Assembly (NCBI GenBank): GCA_020635495.1
Contig: JACJZQ010000002.1
Span: forward strand, 248,001-312,000
Reading direction: 5' to 3'
DNA length: 64,000 bases
Origin: Flavobacteriales bacterium
Lineage (GTDB): Bacteria; Bacteroidota; Bacteroidia; UBA10329
Below, piece after piece: positions 60,994-64,000 of this stretch (positions are counted from its first letter, which is position 1; every line of letters starts with the position of its first letter). The translations under genes were made by a program, and so were the position numbers. Below the pieces are notes generated by a model, which worked only from the letters and a program-made list of their open reading frames with translations, was not told the DNA's origin and searched no databases.

Positions 60994-61527
60994 TCAGTTG
61001 TCGTATTGTAGTTTGTAATTCGTTTCGATTTTGCGTTCCTCCAACCTCTTCAGGTGTGCTTTTACCGACCGTTTTCTGTGTTCATTCAATTGATCGATGA
61101 TAGAAACACCATTGAGTTGTTCAATTCCGTGCTGAATCCATCTGGCCGCAAGGTCTGAAAAGATGGCTTTCTGTTCCTTCAATTGCTCATCCAAAAAACT
61201 GACCTCAATCTGTTTTGGTCGTGCGATGGAAACTGTCAAACGTGGTAAACTCAGTTCATCTTCCAAACCGGAAACCAAAGGCGCTTTTGTAGCCGTAATT
61301 TCAGGATTGATGAATATGCCTGCAAAGTCTGATTCTGATTGCTTGATGAACGAAAGATTGACGGAAAATACCGCAACATTCAGATTCAAATGCTTGGCCG
61401 ACAGTAACGGATGTTTCAGCTGTTGCTGCGTTTGTTTGAGTTGGTTGATGAGATCCGACAGATCAGCATTGGAACCAACCTTCTCAGCTACGGTATGGTA
61501 AATTTCGCTTCCGTGTACCTGAATCAA
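60994..61527 (-). CDS. catalytically degenerate peptide deformylase-like protein
   Basis: A 177-residue protein that aligns along its length with peptide deformylase: HPLLSAKHLNLNVAVFSV (PDF motif I region), IFINPEI, ELSLPRLTVSIARPKQIEV (motif II) and RWIQHGIEQLNGVSIID (motif III). All active-site residues except one are changed: the Cys of EGCLS is Glu91, and HExxH reads H133-G-I-E-Q137. It can hardly bind the catalytic metal. It sits 3 bases after an M17 aminopeptidase and 1 base before gpmA. Whether it has a binding role is unknown; no functional PDF is in the window. Confidence 0.75.
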   Translation of the reverse strand: MIQVHGSEIYHTVAEKVGSNADLSDLINQLKQTQQQLKHPLLSAKHLNLNVAVFSVNLSFIKQSESDFAGIFINPEITATKAPLVSGLEDELSLPRLTVSIARPKQIEVSFLDEQLKEQKAIFSDLAARWIQHGIEQLNGVSIIDQLNEHRKRSVKAHLKRLEERKIETNYKLQYDN

Positions 61528-61530
61528 ACC

Positions 61531-62964
61531 CTAAGCGTATGTGTGTTTGATGAAATCGTATAGCAACCGCACGCCAACTCCGGTTCCTCCTTTCAGACGG
61601 TAGTCAACGTCAGCGGTCATGAATGATGGACCAGCGATATCCAAGTGTATCCAAGGATAATCCGTGAAATGATGCAGGAAAGTAGCTGCAGTGATGTTGC
61701 CACCTGCTGCTCCGCCAATGTTCTTAATGTCTGCAACATTCGATTTTATCGCATCATGAAACTCGCGCCACATCGGGAATTCCATCAAACGCTCGTAAAC
61801 ACGCTCACCGCTTTCCTTCAGTGCTGTGGTATCTGTCTTGTCGGCACACATCGCAATGCCATAATAATCGGTAATCCGAGCAGCTGCTCCAGTCAACGTT
61901 GCAAGGTCAATAACCAACTCTGGGTTGTACTGTTTGGCGTAATGCAGCGCGTCTGCCAGTATCAATCGGCCTTCGGCATCCGTATTCAAAACCTCAACCG
62001 TGGTCCCGCTCATCATTTTCAGCACATCATCGGCCACAATGGCCTTTCCATCAATTCTATTATCCGTTGCCGGGATGAGCCCGATAACATGAACAGGAAG
62101 CTTGTTGGCCGCAATGGCGGCAATAGCACCAGATACGGCAGCACCTCCGCCCATATCCGACTTCATCTGTGCCATCTGTACGGTCTTGATATTGTAACCT
62201 CCCGTATCGTAAACAACACCTTTTCCAACTAGAACGATCGGTTTTTTATTCTTGGCGTTTTTCGGCTTCCATTCGAGGATATTGAAGGTTGGGGGCTCAA
62301 CAGAACCTTTGTTCACACCCAAAAGGCCACCCATTTTCAATGCTTCGATCTTCTTCTTATCGAACGTGGTTGTTTTAAATCCCGTGGCTTTTCCGAGAGC
62401 TACCATGCGCTTACTCCACTCGGTAGCGGTAAGCGTGATCACCGGTTCATTCACAAAATCCCGTGCTGCAAACGTTCCCACTGCAACACCTGATAATTCT
62501 TGAAGATCGCCTTCCGAAACTCCTGCTGCCAACACATTCAGTTTGGTGAACTTATTCGGCTTGCCTTTATCACCCGTCTTATACGCGTTGAACTGATAGT
62601 TTGAAAGCACCATGCCTTCAATGACAGCCAATGTGTCGGCTCTATCTGCAGTTAGAGAAACAAGCGTTGCCATGGCAACTTTCTCACTATTGACAATCTT
62701 CCTTAGTTTGGCTCCAAGTGCTCTTGCTGCTTGAAATCGGTAGCTGGTTTCGCTCTCCTCTTTGAATTTTGCAATGACCGTTACGCCATCTTTTGAAGGA
62801 ACTGAGTAGACCAATTCTTCCTTACCGACCCGGCCAGCTATTTTGCTTTTCAATTCTCCGATTGCCGAAATGGAATCGAGATCTTTCTTAGATGTTATCA
62901 GATGGATATTGAATTTCCCCTCTGATCTGACTTTGATAAGTTCCAATGGTTTTACTCCGCTCAT
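61531..62964 (-). CDS. leucyl aminopeptidase (M17 family)
   Basis: A 477-residue cytosolic aminopeptidase. Metal and catalytic motifs are VGKGVVYDTGGYNIKT (Lys and Asp), MKSDMGGGAAV, and the signature NTDAEGRLILADAL. The C-terminal two thirds form the catalytic domain; the N-terminal part is the usual mixed domain. It releases N-terminal amino acids from peptides and forms hexamers. It may be co-transcribed with the deformylase-like gene and gpmA. Confidence 0.93.
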   Translation of the reverse strand: MSGVKPLELIKVRSEGKFNIHLITSKKDLDSISAIGELKSKIAGRVGKEELVYSVPSKDGVTVIAKFKEESETSYRFQAARALGAKLRKIVNSEKVAMATLVSLTADRADTLAVIEGMVLSNYQFNAYKTGDKGKPNKFTKLNVLAAGVSEGDLQELSGVAVGTFAARDFVNEPVITLTATEWSKRMVALGKATGFKTTTFDKKKIEALKMGGLLGVNKGSVEPPTFNILEWKPKNAKNKKPIVLVGKGVVYDTGGYNIKTVQMAQMKSDMGGGAAVSGAIAAIAANKLPVHVIGLIPATDNRIDGKAIVADDVLKMMSGTTVEVLNTDAEGRLILADALHYAKQYNPELVIDLATLTGAAARITDYYGIAMCADKTDTTALKESGERVYERLMEFPMWREFHDAIKSNVADIKNIGGAAGGNITAATFLHHFTDYPWIHLDIAGPSFMTADVDYRLKGGTGVGVRLLYDFIKHTYA

Positions 62965-63015
62965 TCAATGGTTTTAATGGGCGCGCAAGTTAGCACAATC
63001 CGCCTAAGACATCTG

Positions 63016-64000
63016 TTACTTCAATTCCCAAGCAATTCCACCATAAAATTCGCGGCCATGAACAGGGCTGTAAGCGTATGATGTATCGAAATACGGACTG
63101 AAACCTGAAGGAGAATTCGGGTCGTTGTAAGCAGAGAGTGGTGATACTCTTTGAACGTAACCAGCAATATTTTCCACTCCTGCGAAGAACCGCAGATTGG
63201 CCTTGTTCCAAGTATAAGTGACCTGAAGAACGTCCAAATAGAACGGCATTGAAGTTGTCGGTCGTGGCTCTGAAAGTGGGTTGCCCAACTCATCCACATC
63301 AAAGACCTCAGGCAATACCATTGGTCCAACCAAATTTCCTGTGTATGCAAAATCCAGATGCGCCTTTTTCCATGTATAAGAAATGGTTCCGTTGGCGGTG
63401 TATTCAGGCGCGAATTGAATACGCGAAGTTGTTCCATTCTCCGTTTCCGTAGCGCTGATGTAACTGAAACCTAATCGCAAGCTCAACGGGAATTTGAACG
63501 AATGCGTAATGCCTGCATTCACGCCCCAGGATTGTGCATGTCCGTTCGAATTGGCGTAGATGATCTGCTGTGGGTCGGTATCGTAATCAGGAATGATCTT
63601 GTTCGTAAAATAGGTGTAGAAACCATCAACATCAATTGTTCCTTGCGAGTTGCCAATGGTGTAAACCTGATTGAAACTGAGCGTTCCGTTGTATGAATGT
63701 TCTGGCTTCAGTTTCTCTTCCAAAACCACTTCCCGTTGGCCCGTTACAAACGCATGGTCTTCCGTAAACAGATTCACAACCTTAAAACCCGTTCCAAAAT
63801 TGGCGCGAATGGTTGTCCAAATGGCAGGTTTCCATTTCAAATTCAATCGAGGCGAGACAACTGGTCCGTTAGCTTCATAATAATCCAACCGAACACCACC
63901 CAAAACCGTGAATTTCTGCTTCACCACTTCCCATTCATCCTGCACAAAAACGCCTGGAATGAACTGATTTTCAGGTTTGATGGTTGCCAACGTGTTGTCG
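63016..64000 (-). CDS. TonB-dependent receptor, C-terminal part
   Basis: The frame is open to the window edge and so the gene continues beyond it. About 328 residues of the outer-membrane beta-barrel are seen: VFVQDEWEV, LGGVRLDYY, SPRLNLKWKP, FGTGFKVVNLF and an amphipathic C-terminal strand (GREFYGGIAWELK) for barrel assembly. The style fits receptors for ferric siderophores or copper. The plug and TonB box lie outside the window. Confidence 0.85.
   Translation of the reverse strand, partial: DNTLATIKPENQFIPGVFVQDEWEVVKQKFTVLGGVRLDYYEANGPVVSPRLNLKWKPAIWTTIRANFGTGFKVVNLFTEDHAFVTGQREVVLEEKLKPEHSYNGTLSFNQVYTIGNSQGTIDVDGFYTYFTNKIIPDYDTDPQQIIYANSNGHAQSWGVNAGITHSFKFPLSLRLGFSYISATETENGTTSRIQFAPEYTANGTISYTWKKAHLDFAYTGNLVGPMVLPEVFDVDELGNPLSEPRPTTSMPFYLDVLQVTYTWNKANLRFFAGVENIAGYVQRVSPLSAYNDPNSPSGFSPYFDTSYAYSPVHGREFYGGIAWELK

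Overview
The window comes from a Bacteroidota chromosome, most likely order Flavobacteriales; I cannot place a genus. Supporting signs are several secreted proteins with C-terminal type IX secretion (T9SS) sorting domains and a PorP/SprF outer-membrane protein, the bacillithiol enzyme BshC, a SerB-like phosphatase fused to SerA, the small DUF4295 gene after rpmG, and promoters of the Bacteroidota form TAnnTTTG with few Shine-Dalgarno sites. No rRNA, tRNA, CRISPR array, prophage or insertion sequence was seen.

Layout. 1-6996: DUF445 tail, two large T9SS cargo proteins (PNGase F-like and a lysyl-endopeptidase-like protease) and a lipoprotein. 6997-11600 (minus): a compact operon of GCS2 amidoligase-CBS, AstE/AspA-like desuccinylase, DUF6913 and dapA. 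11686-15538: three more T9SS cargo genes (esterase, double-PDZ protein, unknown). 15595-20443: aminotransferase, a DUF7935-like protein, meaB, and a tightly coupled set of M48 protease and small membrane proteins. 20607-23253: an arsenic cluster (arsR, arsI, a membrane-domain/arsenate-reductase fusion) with two matching ArsR-type operators, coupled to a pseudouridine synthase. 24275-29993: mtaB, two tandem Lgt-like genes, suhB-like and an NfeD protease. 30156-37349: recA, bcp, nth, an XRE regulator with a palindrome-rich upstream region, recF, ribH and a 53-residue YqaE gene. 37343-50315: SerB-SerA, PorP-like, bshC, rimO, ftsY, DUF4295, rpmG, SiaC-like, M1 peptidase, rpmB, a FISUMP lipoprotein and cinA. 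50365-64000: a degenerate DUF885 lipoprotein, MarR, paraoxonase-like, elbB, an mscS with a frameshifted 5' end, CotH/beta-helix protein, map, gpmA, a catalytically degenerate peptide deformylase homologue, M17 aminopeptidase and the end of a TonB-dependent receptor.

Most genes are housekeeping or secretion related. The strongest unusual items are the efflux-less arsenic cluster with a membrane-anchored reductase, the inverted repeats in front of the XRE regulator, the dead deformylase paralogue, the tandem Lgt-like pair, the mscS double frameshift, and several families of short intergenic repeats (heptamer arrays and a GTCATTTCGA-type inverted repeat).
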